64,000 bases of DNA. It comes from Luminiphilus syltensis NOR5-1B (lineage in GTDB: Bacteria > Pseudomonadota > Gammaproteobacteria > Pseudomonadales > Halieaceae). The translations under genes were made by a program, and so were the position numbers. Under the pieces are notes generated by a model. It worked only from the letters and a program-made list of their open reading frames with translations, was not told where the DNA came from and ran no database searches. This document shows positions 17,888 through 27,131 of this stretch, in pieces; the stretch's first letter is position 1; every line of letters begins with the position of its first letter. Location of the stretch: the NCBI RefSeq assembly GCF_000158175.1, contig NZ_DS999411.1, positions 1,650,964 through 1,714,963 on the forward strand, given 5' to 3'.

Positions 17888-19876
17888 TCAGTCCTCTGCC
17901 TTCTCGGGCTTTAGCGCACAGCCTTCAATCAGGGTGAACTGAGCACGGTAGTCGTCCTGGGCGGGCGCGCCGGTGTAAGTCACCTCTACCCACTGATTCA
18001 GTTCCACTCGGCGGGTCGTGCTGGTGAGGCTTGCCGTCCATTTGTCGAAACTGAATTTCTCGGGGTCTTTGCGCATATCCACCAGCCCTTCGAGCCCGTT
18101 ATCGGCGAGTCGCACCGTGAAGCCTGAACTCGTGATGTGGGAGACCCGCGCGGTGAACTGGGAGACCCCTTCCTGGGTCAGCCGATTGAGATAATTCGCC
18201 GAAAGGCGACGCTCTGCGGCCTGGGTGGCGTCTCTTGAACGGGCGATCGAGGCAGAGATGCGGTCGAGAACCGCGTCGGTGACCACGGTCGCCGTGTCGC
18301 CCGCCAATACCGCCTTTACCTGCAGGTGCACGAGGAAATCGACGGCCTTTCGCAGCGGCGAGGTGAAGTTGGTATAGGCGTCGAGCGCAAGCCCCATGTG
18401 CTCGGACGGGGCGGTGCTCAATCGCGCACGGGTCAGCAGGCGATTGACCATTGCGCGCAGGGGCAGCGGGTTTGCCGGTTCCGCCAGTGCTGAAAGGACC
18501 TGACGGTAGCCCGTGAGGGTTTCTATTGACGCCTGCGCAAGATCGGGTCGGTGGCGCTGCAGGAACTCCTGTGCCTCTTTGAGGCGGTCTTTGCGAAATC
18601 CACTGTGCACGACGAAGGGTCCGGGCGCCTCAGCCATGGCAAGAAACCGCGCCGCAGAACGATTGGCGGCAACCATGCACTCCTCGACAAGGCGCTGAGA
18701 GGACAGCTTCTCGTAGGCCTCAATATGGTCGATCTGGCGCTTGTCGTTAAGGTGCCAGCGATACTCCTGCCGATCCTCCATAACCAGTTCATGGCTCTCC
18801 CGACGCTTTCGCAGCGCGCGGTACGCCTGCACCAGGGCCTCCAGCGGTGTCGAAAACGCAATCAGCTCATCATTGTGTCCAGTGACGTAGCGATCGACCG
18901 CTGCATAGGACAGCTTGGCGCGAGATCGCACCACGGCATTCATAAATTCATAGCTGCCCACTTCGCCGTCATCGCTCACGGTCATTTTGCAGACGACGGC
19001 GGGCCGGGTCTGTTCCTCGGAAAGGGCACAAAATTCCTGGCTGATGGCCTCGGGCATCATCGGAATCATATCTCCGTGGAAGTAAACCGAAGTGGCGCAG
19101 TCTGCCAGTGTTTCGATAATGTCGGGGTGATCCCCCAGAAAACTCGTCGGATCCGCGACGGCGACGTAGAGGTTCCAGCCGTCACTGGTTACTTCGGCAT
19201 ACAGGGCATCGTCGATATCCTGGGTTCGCACCGCATCGATCGAGATGAAGGCGAGGTGCGAAAGATCTACCCGATTCTCCTCTTCGAGTGGCGACTTCTG
19301 CCGGGCGTGTTCCACCAGACTGGCAGCGGCTTTATCGGACCATTCCCAGGCAATGCCAGCCCTGCAGGCGACGTAGCGGTTTTCAATCCCCGGGGTGGTG
19401 TCATCCCCGAGCCGGCGCAACACTTTTGCCGACGGCTTGCCATCGCGGATGGGGTGTCGAAGCACGGCGCATTCGACCCAGTCGCCAGATTTCGAACCGT
19501 TGCGGGCATGGGGCGGTATAAACAACCAGCGCCGTAACACGGGGAGATCGGGTTCAACGAACACCGCCTTACCCTTGGTCACAATTCGGCCAACGAAGCG
19601 ATCGATCGGTGAATCGACCAGCCGCTCGATTTCCGCGACGGTTTGTCCCGGCTTTGCCTTGGGACCCGTCGCGGGCCTAATACAAATTTTGACGCGATCT
19701 CCCGGTAACGCCTTGAGCATCTCATCCGGTGGAATGAAAACTTCGCGTCCATCGTCCACCAGTGCAAAACCGTAGCGGTTCAGGGTTCCTTTGACCGTGG
19801 CCTCGGTGTGTTCGTTTTGTGCCTCAATCTGTTGTTTGAGGCCCTTGAGCTGGGCCAGCGCATCGTTGTTCAGCAT
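17888..19876 (-). CDS. rnb: Exoribonuclease II
   Basis: This 662-residue 3'-to-5' exoribonuclease degrades unstructured RNA. Domain order is a helical N-terminus, two cold-shock domains (VKGTLNRYGFALVDDGREVF, FVGRIVTKGKAVFV), the RNB catalytic domain and a C-terminal S1 domain (VSQFTARVSHITSSGFTVRL). The catalytic Asp cluster is in SIDAVRTQDIDDALYAEV. Size and N-terminal layout fit RNase II better than the longer RNase R. The gene precedes asnS in the same direction, 51 bases apart, so the two may share transcription. Confidence 0.9.
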   Translation of the reverse strand: MLNNDALAQLKGLKQQIEAQNEHTEATVKGTLNRYGFALVDDGREVFIPPDEMLKALPGDRVKICIRPATGPKAKPGQTVAEIERLVDSPIDRFVGRIVTKGKAVFVEPDLPVLRRWLFIPPHARNGSKSGDWVECAVLRHPIRDGKPSAKVLRRLGDDTTPGIENRYVACRAGIAWEWSDKAAASLVEHARQKSPLEEENRVDLSHLAFISIDAVRTQDIDDALYAEVTSDGWNLYVAVADPTSFLGDHPDIIETLADCATSVYFHGDMIPMMPEAISQEFCALSEEQTRPAVVCKMTVSDDGEVGSYEFMNAVVRSRAKLSYAAVDRYVTGHNDELIAFSTPLEALVQAYRALRKRRESHELVMEDRQEYRWHLNDKRQIDHIEAYEKLSSQRLVEECMVAANRSAARFLAMAEAPGPFVVHSGFRKDRLKEAQEFLQRHRPDLAQASIETLTGYRQVLSALAEPANPLPLRAMVNRLLTRARLSTAPSEHMGLALDAYTNFTSPLRKAVDFLVHLQVKAVLAGDTATVVTDAVLDRISASIARSRDATQAAERRLSANYLNRLTQEGVSQFTARVSHITSSGFTVRLADNGLEGLVDMRKDPEKFSFDKWTASLTSTTRRVELNQWVEVTYTGAPAQDDYRAQFTLIEGCALKPEKAED

Positions 19877-20287
19877 GGCCGCTGGAAGCTCCTGAATGCG
19901 TGATAGGGGTGGATGATTGTTCTATCGCTAATGAGGTGCAGTCGGTAATGATCGCCTGCAAACCCAAAGAGCCGAACATGCTAGCGAATTTCGTCGATCA
20001 TGTCAGGCGAAATTACCGCTTGCACGACTTTTTCCGGTCTCGCGTTGACACCGACGTGGAGCAGGGATTAACTACCGGTAATCCGAAAAAAATGTGAGTA
20101 GGACGGCTAACCGATTGACCTTGATACCAGACCAGGAAACGGTCACCCAACCTGCATTTAGGCATGCGAACAGCGTTGCCACCCCACCGAACACACCGTT
20201 TATTCCAATCGGCCCCGTGCCTGAAGCTCATTACCCCCGACGTGTATCAGCACCGATACCCGTCCCCCACCCGTCGAGGATTCGTTG
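19877..20287. other. 411-base intergenic region between divergent rnb and the PIN-PhoH gene
   Basis: No convincing gene is seen. A sigma-70-like promoter for the plus-strand gene may lie here: TTGACA at 20045-20050, a 17-base spacer, then TTAACT at 20068-20073, which would leave a leader of about 210 bases. No riboswitch or terminator was recognised. Confidence 0.5.
20045..20073 (+). promoter_or_regulatory. Candidate sigma-70 promoter for the PIN-PhoH gene
   Basis: A perfect -35 hexamer TTGACA at 20045 and TTAACT (4 of 6) at 20068 are spaced by 17 bases. They lie upstream of a plus-strand gene in a non-coding gap. Confidence 0.4.
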
Positions 20288-21727
20288 ATGGAATCACCTG
20301 CCGTAGTGCCTGTAAATCCACCTCAGCCCGCCCCTGCCAGTAACAAGATTTACGTGCTCGACACCAATGTCCTGCTGCACGATCCGATGGCCCTATCCGC
20401 CTTCGCCGAGCATAAAGTGGTCATTCCGATGACCGTGCTTGAGGAGCTTGATCACATCAAGGATCGGCGGGATAAAGCCGTTAGCCGCGAGGCGCGCATC
20501 GCTATCCAGTTGATTGACAAGATGGTCGGGTCAGCCGGCCCGCATGAAATTCAGCAGGGCGTCGACATTCCCGGCTCGACCCTATCGGGGCCGAAAGGAC
20601 AGCTGGCGATTTACGCGGATCAGCTGATCAAGGATGAGCATAGTGAGGTTCCGTTCCTGGATGGCACCCCGGACCAGGCCAACGACAATCGCATTATTAA
20701 CGTGGCCCTGCGTCTCCAGTCGGAAAGCCCGGACGCGTTCATCTGTCTCGTCACCAAAGACATCAATATGCGGATTAAGGCCAAGGGGTCGGGCCTGCGC
20801 CAGGTCGAGGACTACCGTCACGACCGCGTACTGGACGATATCGATTTACTGGCTACCGGTACCGACCACACAGAGGGCGATTTCTGGTCGCGTATCGACG
20901 ACGTGGATACCCTGCGTGACGGTGACGTTACCCTGCATCGCATCCCCCGATCGGCATTGCCCGATGCCTATACCAATGAGTTCGTCATCGATGAGCAAAC
21001 ATTTATTGCCTTTGTTCATCATGTCGATGACGAGTATGTCTATCTCGCCGTCGACAGCCGGGACAATTTGATGAATCGTCGGTTCTGGGGCTTGGCGCCC
21101 CGGAATCTCGAGCAGGCGATGGCAATGAAATTGCTGGATGACGACGATATCGACATGACCGTTTTAACCGGCCCTGCGGGATCGGGAAAAACACTCTTGG
21201 CCTTGGCCTACGGGCTTCACGCGATTCTCGAGCAGAAAAAATACAGCAAGCTGATCGTCGCGCGATCGACGCCTCCCATCGCTGAGGACATCGGCTTTCT
21301 CCCCGGCACCGAGGAGGAGAAAATGGCGCCTTGGCTGGCGGCATTTGATGACAACCTGGAGATTTTGCACGGGGGTGACGAGTGCTCCAACGGCAGCATC
21401 GATTACGTGAAGGAGCGCGCGAATATCCAGTTCAAGTCGCTCAACTTTATGCGTGGTCGCTCTTTCAATAACGCCTATATCATCATCGATGAGGCGCAGG
21501 GCCTGACCCAGTTTCAGCTCAAATCCATCATCAGCCGAGTGGGCGCGGACTCGAAAATCGTCGTGTTGGGGAACCTTGCCCAGATCGACAATAAATACAT
21601 CTCGCCACTGACTTCCGGACTCACCTACTTGGTGGAAAAGACCAAGGACTACCCCCACTCGGGCATTATGTTTATCGCGGGCATTGTTCGCTCGCGGCTG
21701 GCGGCCTTTGCCGAAGAGAACTTGTAG
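20288..21727 (+). CDS. PIN-PhoH family protein (PIN nuclease domain fused to PhoH ATPase)
   Basis: The 479-residue protein has an N-terminal PIN domain (about 17-150: KIYVLDTNVLLHDPMAL, EELDHIKDRRD, CLVTKDINMRIKAKG carrying the acidic nuclease residues) and a C-terminal PhoH P-loop domain (about 255-479: Walker A GPAGSGKTLLALAYG, Walker B AYIIIDEAQ). PIN-PhoH proteins are thought to be RNA helicase/nucleases. The start used is ATG at 20288 with GAGG upstream; a TTG lies directly before it. It stands alone, convergent with psd. Confidence 0.93.
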   Translation: MESPAVVPVNPPQPAPASNKIYVLDTNVLLHDPMALSAFAEHKVVIPMTVLEELDHIKDRRDKAVSREARIAIQLIDKMVGSAGPHEIQQGVDIPGSTLSGPKGQLAIYADQLIKDEHSEVPFLDGTPDQANDNRIINVALRLQSESPDAFICLVTKDINMRIKAKGSGLRQVEDYRHDRVLDDIDLLATGTDHTEGDFWSRIDDVDTLRDGDVTLHRIPRSALPDAYTNEFVIDEQTFIAFVHHVDDEYVYLAVDSRDNLMNRRFWGLAPRNLEQAMAMKLLDDDDIDMTVLTGPAGSGKTLLALAYGLHAILEQKKYSKLIVARSTPPIAEDIGFLPGTEEEKMAPWLAAFDDNLEILHGGDECSNGSIDYVKERANIQFKSLNFMRGRSFNNAYIIIDEAQGLTQFQLKSIISRVGADSKIVVLGNLAQIDNKYISPLTSGLTYLVEKTKDYPHSGIMFIAGIVRSRLAAFAEENL

Positions 21728-21754
21728 CGTCTTTTTAGTGAGCGAGCGGGGCTC

Positions 21755-22594
21755 TTAGTTAGCCAGCGGCGCTTTGACCCTGACCGATTGTCCGGTCTGC
21801 GCCAGCCATTCCAATGCGGGGTTGCTGGTGACCAGAACGACCGTGGAGCCGAGAAAGAATCGCCCCAGTTCTTCACCAGCTGACAGTGTCGGAGCCTCGG
21901 CCGCATCAAACCGGCGTTCTCGTGGGGCGTCACCGCCGGGTTCTTCGATGCCACCCCATACGGTTTCGATGCCCGCGACGATCACTGCGCCGACGAGGAC
22001 GACCGCAAGCTCGCCGTCGGCAGTATCAAAAAAACACACCAGGCGCTCATTGCGCGCATACAGGTTGTTTATGGCGTTTGCGGTGGTGTCGTTGACCGAA
22101 AACAGGTGCCCGGGGATATACCGGGTTTTTTTTAGCGTGCCCGAAATGGGCATGTGAACCCGGTGATAGTCACGGGGCGACAGGTAGACCGTGGCAAAGC
22201 ATCCCTCGGCGAAGCGGCGCGCCCCATTCTCGTCAGATCCACCCAATAAGGCAGCGATACTGTAGTGCCGGCCCTTGGCCTGAATGGCGGCACCATCGTC
22301 TATCGAGCCCCGCTGGCTGAGCACGCCATCAGCGGGCTGCAGGTAGCGGCTGTCTCCGGGTGGGCGGGCGTCGGGCTTGAGATCACGCGTAAAAAACGCA
22401 TTGAAGGTGGGGAACGCCTCGGGGTTTTCTGTAGTCGCATCGCGTAATTCGACACCATATTGCCGCATGAACAGCCAAATCAGGGTATTTTTGAGCCAAA
22501 AAGGGCGTTCGAGGCTTGCCAGCCTGCCAATCAGACGCGACAGTGCGTGTTGTGGTATTAACGCTTGAAAACCAATGAATAGTCGTTTCATCAC
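21755..22594 (-). CDS. psd: Phosphatidylserine decarboxylase proenzyme
   Basis: This 279-residue membrane-associated enzyme makes phosphatidylethanolamine. The self-cleavage motif LGST is at residues 248-251, where Ser250 becomes the pyruvoyl group of the alpha chain. FNAFFTRDLKPDARP, the catalytic-triad region YLSPRDYHRVHMPISG and the domain end FFLGSTVVLVTSNP all match the E. coli enzyme. It begins the psd-rsgA-orn-queG block shared with E. coli, although psd and rsgA are separated here by an extra plus-strand gene. Confidence 0.96.
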   Translation of the reverse strand: MMKRLFIGFQALIPQHALSRLIGRLASLERPFWLKNTLIWLFMRQYGVELRDATTENPEAFPTFNAFFTRDLKPDARPPGDSRYLQPADGVLSQRGSIDDGAAIQAKGRHYSIAALLGGSDENGARRFAEGCFATVYLSPRDYHRVHMPISGTLKKTRYIPGHLFSVNDTTANAINNLYARNERLVCFFDTADGELAVVLVGAVIVAGIETVWGGIEEPGGDAPRERRFDAAEAPTLSAGEELGRFFLGSTVVLVTSNPALEWLAQTGQSVRVKAPLAN

Positions 22595-22649
22595 GGGTAA
22601 TGTAGGGCCTTATGAATGTGATGGTGCTCTGCGCTTTGGAGAGATCAGT

Positions 22650-23732
22650 TTGAGCCGGTTCTCCCCGCGAATGTTGCTGATCATGTTCGGCTGTCTGATG
22701 CTGTCACTGGCGCCTAGTGTACGCGCTCAGACCGCGGAACAGGAGCCCGACGTTCAGGATTCGGCTGCTGCTGGCGATGCGGCACCTGATGACAAGAGCA
22801 CTGAGCAGATCGAGACCCGGTCGGTGGTACCTGATGCCGAGGCGCAGGAGAGCTGGGTTGATCGCGGCCACGGCTATGTGACCGAGCGCGCGACCGCGCT
22901 AACCCGCTGGACCGATGATTTTTTCGGCGACCCCGAGTGGGATGCGGAAGCGCCCACATCGCGGCTGCGATTACGAGTCACCGAGCAGTGGGATGAACGC
23001 TTCGGGCTTGATACGCGGATACGCCTCGGTGGCAATATAAAACTCCCACAGGTGTCGAAGCGGCTAAATCTGGTATTTCGCGGGGATGAGGAGCGCACCG
23101 ACCTCGCCAACGACCCGGATCCCGCTCAAAGCACGGTGGGCGTCGAATTTCAGGTCGGCAATCAGGACCCGAAAAACTACCGGTTTGATCTGACGATGGG
23201 CCTTAGCTCTTCAGGCCCCAGGCCGGGGGTGAAATTTCGCTACCGGAACAATATCACGGATACAACCCGCTACCGATTCATACAGCGCATGCAATACGAG
23301 ATCGACGACGGCGCGTTTGCGACGACCAAAATCTATCTCGATCACGACCTTAGCGCGTCTGAACTGGTGCGTGCCAATTCTCGGCTGGTGTGGGGAGAGG
23401 AGACCGAAGGCCTCGAGTGGAACGCCAACCTTTCCTATGTCAGCCGTTGGTCAGATCGTGCCAATGAGGAGCGGGCATCCATTTTTTACGTTGGCGCAGA
23501 GGGTCGTACCAAACCGTACGATTACGTCCGGAACTATCAAGTCGGCACCCGCTTTCGCTTTCAGGCTTACCGGGATTACCTGTTTTTCGAAGTCGAGCCC
23601 ACCTACAACTGGCGAATTGACGAGCCTTTTGATGACCGTCGAGGTGCCTGGCAAATCAAGCTCCGCGTCGAGTTTCTCCTGATGGAGGAGCTCAGACGAG
23701 ACGCTAAAGCGAGCGACAGCGCTGAGACTTAA
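22650..23732 (+). CDS. Exported beta-rich outer-membrane-like protein, unknown function
   Basis: I choose TTG at 22650 (GGAG eight bases upstream; LSRFSPRMLLIMFGCL...); ATG at 22671 is the alternative. Both give a signal peptide ending SVRAQ. After an acidic stretch the remaining 300 residues alternate polar and aromatic residues in short strands (LRLRVTEQWDERFGLDTRIR, YRFIQRMQYEIDDGAFATTK, YLFFEVEPTYNWRIDEPF). Such a pattern is typical of outer-membrane beta-barrels, though the C-terminal residue is not Phe. No named family is recognised. Its insertion between psd and rsgA breaks the E. coli order. Confidence 0.7.
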   Translation: MSRFSPRMLLIMFGCLMLSLAPSVRAQTAEQEPDVQDSAAAGDAAPDDKSTEQIETRSVVPDAEAQESWVDRGHGYVTERATALTRWTDDFFGDPEWDAEAPTSRLRLRVTEQWDERFGLDTRIRLGGNIKLPQVSKRLNLVFRGDEERTDLANDPDPAQSTVGVEFQVGNQDPKNYRFDLTMGLSSSGPRPGVKFRYRNNITDTTRYRFIQRMQYEIDDGAFATTKIYLDHDLSASELVRANSRLVWGEETEGLEWNANLSYVSRWSDRANEERASIFYVGAEGRTKPYDYVRNYQVGTRFRFQAYRDYLFFEVEPTYNWRIDEPFDDRRGAWQIKLRVEFLLMEELRRDAKASDSAET

Positions 23733-23814
23733 GATTCATCGCGTATTTCAGGGATCGTCCATCTTCCTGCATAGGCTTCGCGTATGAAGTCATACTTGGC
23801 CCGGGGGCTCAGCC

Positions 23815-23865
23815 CCGGATTACGCGAGCAGCTCCAAGGACTGCCGTCTGTCTCACCGATATCAA
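23815..23865. repeat. Dispersed repeat, copy 1 (51 bases)
   Basis: This 51-base stretch matches 47604-47654 at 44 of 51 positions, in the same orientation. It lies between convergent genes (the outer-membrane-like gene and rsgA) and is preceded by a GC hairpin (CCGGGG/CCCCGG, 23801-23818). Read on the plus strand as PDYASSSKDCRLSHRYQ, most differences from copy 2 fall at third codon positions in the first half. Confidence 0.75.
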
Positions 23866-23957
23866 GATAGCGGGTGTGGTCATCAGCGAATGGCTGAAAG
23901 CGCAGGGGTTTAGGCACCGGGCACGCTTTGACCCCGCTATCCTGCGATACACCAAAA

Positions 23958-24920
23958 TCAAGCTTCCAGCGAGCTGATGATCGCCCGATAGCTGTCGAGA
24001 CGTTCCGGTGCGATACGTCCTGCTTCAACCGCCTCAAGAATGGCGCATCCCGTCTCCTTGCTGTGTTGGCAGTCCCGGAAGCGGCAGTGGCCCAGAAAGG
24101 GGCGAAAATCCGGAAAAGCCGGCGCTACGGCGTCGGCAGGCAGGTGGTGCAGGTGGAATTCCCGGATACCCGGGGAGTCAATCAAATGGCCCCCTGAGGG
24201 AAGATGGTAGAGCGCCGCGGTCGTCGTGGTATGTCGACCTTTGGCGATGGCTGCGGAGAGCTCACCAACACGAATATCGATATCGGGGAGCAGGCGTTGC
24301 ACCAGTGAGGATTTACCGACCCCCGATTGGCCCACGAGCACCAGGGTTCGCCCATCGATCAATGCCTCGAGCTGCTGGGCATCCGGTTCCTGGCGGCCGG
24401 TGACGACGCAGGGATAGTCCAGTGCGCGGTAGCGATCCATCAGTGCAAGCAGAGGATTGTTATCGTCGATAAGATCGGCTTTGTTGAGCACCAGGGCCGT
24501 ATCGATTCCCGCGTCTTCCGCCGCGACCAGGTAGCGGTCGATGAGGTTGGCATGGGGTTCAGGTTCGGGTGCGATGACGATCAGCATCAGGTCGACGTTC
24601 GCAGCAACCGTGCGTGGCCGTCCTCGGGCGTCGGGTCGGCTCAATGCACTGCGTCGCGGCTGTCTGGCGACGACGACCGGGGTATCTTGCTCCTGTAGCC
24701 AGGCTACGCGGTCGCCTGCGACCAAATCCTCCACATTGGGGCGAATAGGGCAGGTTCGCCTCGTACCCGATTCGTCCTCAAGCAGCACCTGTTTGCCGTA
24801 GCGCGCGATCACCACACCGGGCTGCATGGTTTCAGCATCGTCGAGGGAAGCCGATCTCGCCTCTCGGTGACGCTCGGCTATTCGGCGCTGCTGTTGTTTG
24901 CTGAGTCGGCGTTTCGACAT
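23958..24920 (-). CDS. rsgA: Ribosome small subunit-dependent GTPase A
   Basis: The 320-residue circularly permuted GTPase matures the 30S subunit. An OB fold (about 35-100) is followed by the GTPase domain with permuted motifs: [10 protein letters not shown] (G4) comes before [15 protein letters not shown] (G1), then DSPGIREF (G3). The C-terminal zinc site uses [16 protein letters not shown] start at ATG 24920 ([18 protein letters not shown]), the usual basic N-terminus; the upstream in-frame start would extend into the orn promoter region. It is divergent from orn, as in E. coli. Confidence 0.95.
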   Translation of the reverse strand: MSKRRLSKQQQRRIAERHREARSASLDDAETMQPGVVIARYGKQVLLEDESGTRRTCPIRPNVEDLVAGDRVAWLQEQDTPVVVARQPRRSALSRPDARGRPRTVAANVDLMLIVIAPEPEPHANLIDRYLVAAEDAGIDTALVLNKADLIDDNNPLLALMDRYRALDYPCVVTGRQEPDAQQLEALIDGRTLVLVGQSGVGKSSLVQRLLPDIDIRVGELSAAIAKGRHTTTTAALYHLPSGGHLIDSPGIREFHLHHLPADAVAPAFPDFRPFLGHCRFRDCQHSKETGCAILEAVEAGRIAPERLDSYRAIISSLEA

Positions 24921-24954
24921 GCGGCCAGTGTACTGCGTTAGCGGAACTGGCGTG

Positions 24955-24981
24955 TGCAATAATCTGTGGATCGACATCCAC
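24955..24981 (+). promoter_or_regulatory. Candidate extended -10 promoter and palindrome before orn
   Basis: An extended -10 (TGC then AATAAT, 24955-24963) lies 29 bases before the orn start and is followed by a perfect palindrome GTGGAT-cgac-ATCCAC (24966-24981) at the expected transcription start. The palindrome could be an operator or a small 5' hairpin. No good -35 is seen. Confidence 0.4.
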
Positions 24982-24991
24982 GGAGTGCGCT

Positions 24992-25534
24992 ATGCCGGCT
25001 GAGCAAAATCTCATCTGGGTTGATCTTGAGATGACCGGGCTGGTGCCCGAAGAGCATCGGGTTATCGAAATTGCCACCATTGTGACGGACTCCGCGCTCA
25101 ATGAGCTGGCACAGGGGCCTGTGCTGGCAATCCATCAGAGCGATGCGGAACTGAGCAAGATGGATGAGTGGAACGTCAATACTCACACCGGATCGGGCCT
25201 CGTGGATCGCGTGAAATCCAGTGGTTTGGATGAAGGCGCTGCCGTTAGCGAAACCCTGGCATTCCTGAAGGAGTGGGTGTCCGCTGGTGCATCGCCCATG
25301 TGCGGCAATTCGATTTGTCAGGATCGACGTTTTATGGCGCGGCACATGCCGGAGCTAGAAGCGTATTTTCATTACCGAAATCTGGATGTCAGCACATTGA
25401 AGATTCTGGCCAACCTCTGGCGCCCCGACCTGCCACGGGCGCCCAAGACCGGTACGCATCAGGCGCTCGAGGACATCCGGGAATCGATTGTGGAATTACG
25501 CCACTATCGCGAGCACTTCATCAGGGTGAACTGA
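24992..25534 (+). CDS. orn: Oligoribonuclease
   Basis: This 180-residue DEDDh 3'-to-5' exonuclease finishes RNA decay by cleaving two- to five-nucleotide RNAs, including pGpG from cyclic-di-GMP. The four acidic residues and His are seen in WVDLEMTGL, then [18 protein letters not shown], then [19 protein letters not shown]. Length and ending match E. coli Orn. It sits between rsgA (divergent) and queG (convergent, overlapping by 14 bases at the 3' ends). The glycine tRNA genes that follow orn in E. coli are absent. Confidence 0.97.
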   Translation: MPAEQNLIWVDLEMTGLVPEEHRVIEIATIVTDSALNELAQGPVLAIHQSDAELSKMDEWNVNTHTGSGLVDRVKSSGLDEGAAVSETLAFLKEWVSAGASPMCGNSICQDRRFMARHMPELEAYFHYRNLDVSTLKILANLWRPDLPRAPKTGTHQALEDIRESIVELRHYREHFIRVN

Positions 25535-26597
25535 CCTGATGTTGGGCCAGTGCCCAGGCAACGTGCTCCCGAACAAGCGCGGACGGGTGGTCAGACCGGC
25601 TTTTTAACGCGTTCACGATGTCATCTGATGTCGTGGCATTGCCCAGCGCTATCGCAATATTCCGTAACCAGCGCTCGTGACCAATTCGTCGAATCGGCGA
25701 GCCCAGGGTCTTCTCCTCGAAGGTCGTTTCATCCCACGCCAATAAATCGACCAGTGCCGCGTCATCGAGCTGGTGCCGGGGTGCGAAATCGGTCTCGCTC
25801 GAGGTTTGCGCAAATTTATTCCAGGGGCACACCAGCTGGCAGTCGTCGCAGCCATAGATACGATTGCCCATGAGTGACCGAAGTTCAGGGTCAATGCTGC
25901 CCGGGTGCTCAATGGTGAGGTAGGAAATACATCGCCTTGCGTCGAGCACGTAGGGGCCGACAAAGGCTGCGGTAGGGCAGACATCGAGGCAGGCGCGGCA
26001 GCTGCCACAGTGCTTTTCGGTTTTGGCGGGATCGGTGGGGAAGGGGATGCTGGTGTAGATTTCACCCAGGAAAAACCAGGATCCTGCCTTTTCATTGATC
26101 AGCATCGTATTCTTGGCGATCCAACCCAGCCCGGCGTTCTCCGCGATTCCCCGTTCAAGCACGGGCGCACTGTCGACGAAAGCCCGAAACTGACCACCGT
26201 CGAGTTCGCTTTCGATCCGCTTTGCCAGTTTCGACAGACGATTGCGCATGAGTTTGTGGTAGTCCCGGCCCAGCGCGTAGCGCGATATGAAACCGCGATC
26301 GCTGCGCGCCAATACCTGATCCGCGGGAACGGCGGGCGGGTCGTAATCCATTCTTAGGGAAAGAATACTGCAGGTGCCGGGTACCAGCTCGGATGGGCGG
26401 CTGCGCTTGGTCCCGTGCCGCGCCATATACGTCATATCGCCGTGATAGCCCGCGGCCAGCCAACGCTCAAGTACCGCCTCATGCTCACTGAGGTCGATCC
26501 CGGTAATGCCGAGTTGCTGGAAGCCGAGTTCCGCTGCCCATTGGCGCAGCGTCGGCACCAGCTGTTCAATTTGTCGCTCATTTACAGTCGCGTCCAT
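25521..26597 (-). CDS. queG: Epoxyqueuosine reductase
   Basis: The 358-residue enzyme reduces epoxyqueuosine to queuosine in tRNA, using cobalamin and two 4Fe-4S clusters. The ferredoxin-like cysteines are in [16 protein letters not shown] and [17 protein letters not shown]-type substrate-site sequence ([10 protein letters not shown]) and [15 protein letters not shown] are characteristic. A HEAT-like C-terminal region ([12 protein letters not shown]) completes the family layout. It is divergent from tsaE, with about 57 bases between the two starts. Confidence 0.95.
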   Translation of the reverse strand: MDATVNERQIEQLVPTLRQWAAELGFQQLGITGIDLSEHEAVLERWLAAGYHGDMTYMARHGTKRSRPSELVPGTCSILSLRMDYDPPAVPADQVLARSDRGFISRYALGRDYHKLMRNRLSKLAKRIESELDGGQFRAFVDSAPVLERGIAENAGLGWIAKNTMLINEKAGSWFFLGEIYTSIPFPTDPAKTEKHCGSCRACLDVCPTAAFVGPYVLDARRCISYLTIEHPGSIDPELRSLMGNRIYGCDDCQLVCPWNKFAQTSSETDFAPRHQLDDAALVDLLAWDETTFEEKTLGSPIRRIGHERWLRNIAIALGNATTSDDIVNALKSRSDHPSALVREHVAWALAQHQVSSP

Positions 26598-26654
26598 AGG
26601 GAAATTGTGACAGATTCCGGGGTCTGGCAGGATCTAAACCAGTAAACTGTCGCC

Positions 26655-27131
26655 ATGAATCGCAAAACGCCATCGAGGATTTCCGTGCCACTGGCAGATG
26701 AAGCCGCAACAATCGCGCTGGGAAATGCATTGGCTGCATCGCTCAAGCCGCCGGCGGTGATGTACCTGGAGGGTGATCTGGGGGCCGGTAAAACCACGCT
26801 TGCCCGAGGATTGTTGCGGGGGCTTGGCCATGTCGGTAGCGTTAAGAGTCCTACCTATACTCTGGTGGAGCCCTACGAGCTGGAACAATTTCCTGTTTAT
26901 CATTGTGATTTGTATCGGCTCGGCGACCCTGAGGAGCTGGAGTATTTGGGTATGCGGGATTATTCCTCCCGCGAGGGTGTGCTGGTCATCGAGTGGCCGG
27001 AGCGCGGTGCCCACAGGCTGCCCGCGGCGGATATTCGTGTTTGCCTGCGGCCATCGGGTGAGGGGCGTGTGGCGGATATCGAGATTTACGATGCCAGCGT
27101 GTCGCTGATGCTGGGGCAAGCCGCTGTATGA
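26655..27131 (+). CDS. tsaE: tRNA threonylcarbamoyladenosine biosynthesis ATPase TsaE
   Basis: The 158-residue P-loop ATPase works with TsaB and TsaD to place t6A at position 37 of ANN-decoding tRNAs. The Walker A loop is in YLEGDLGAGKTTLARGLLRG; switch residues lie in SVKSPTYTLVEPYEL and VYHCDLYRLGDPEELEYLG. VIEWPERG is the conserved C-terminal box. In E. coli nnr precedes tsaE; here tsaE starts directly beside the divergent queG. It overlaps amiB by 4 bases. Confidence 0.96.
   Translation: MNRKTPSRISVPLADEAATIALGNALAASLKPPAVMYLEGDLGAGKTTLARGLLRGLGHVGSVKSPTYTLVEPYELEQFPVYHCDLYRLGDPEELEYLGMRDYSSREGVLVIEWPERGAHRLPAADIRVCLRPSGEGRVADIEIYDASVSLMLGQAAV

Noticed and set aside
23729-24037. Minus-strand 102-codon frame over the first repeat copy
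   Set aside because: It overlaps the 3' end of rsgA and lacks a start signal; codon differences between repeat copies do not favour this strand.
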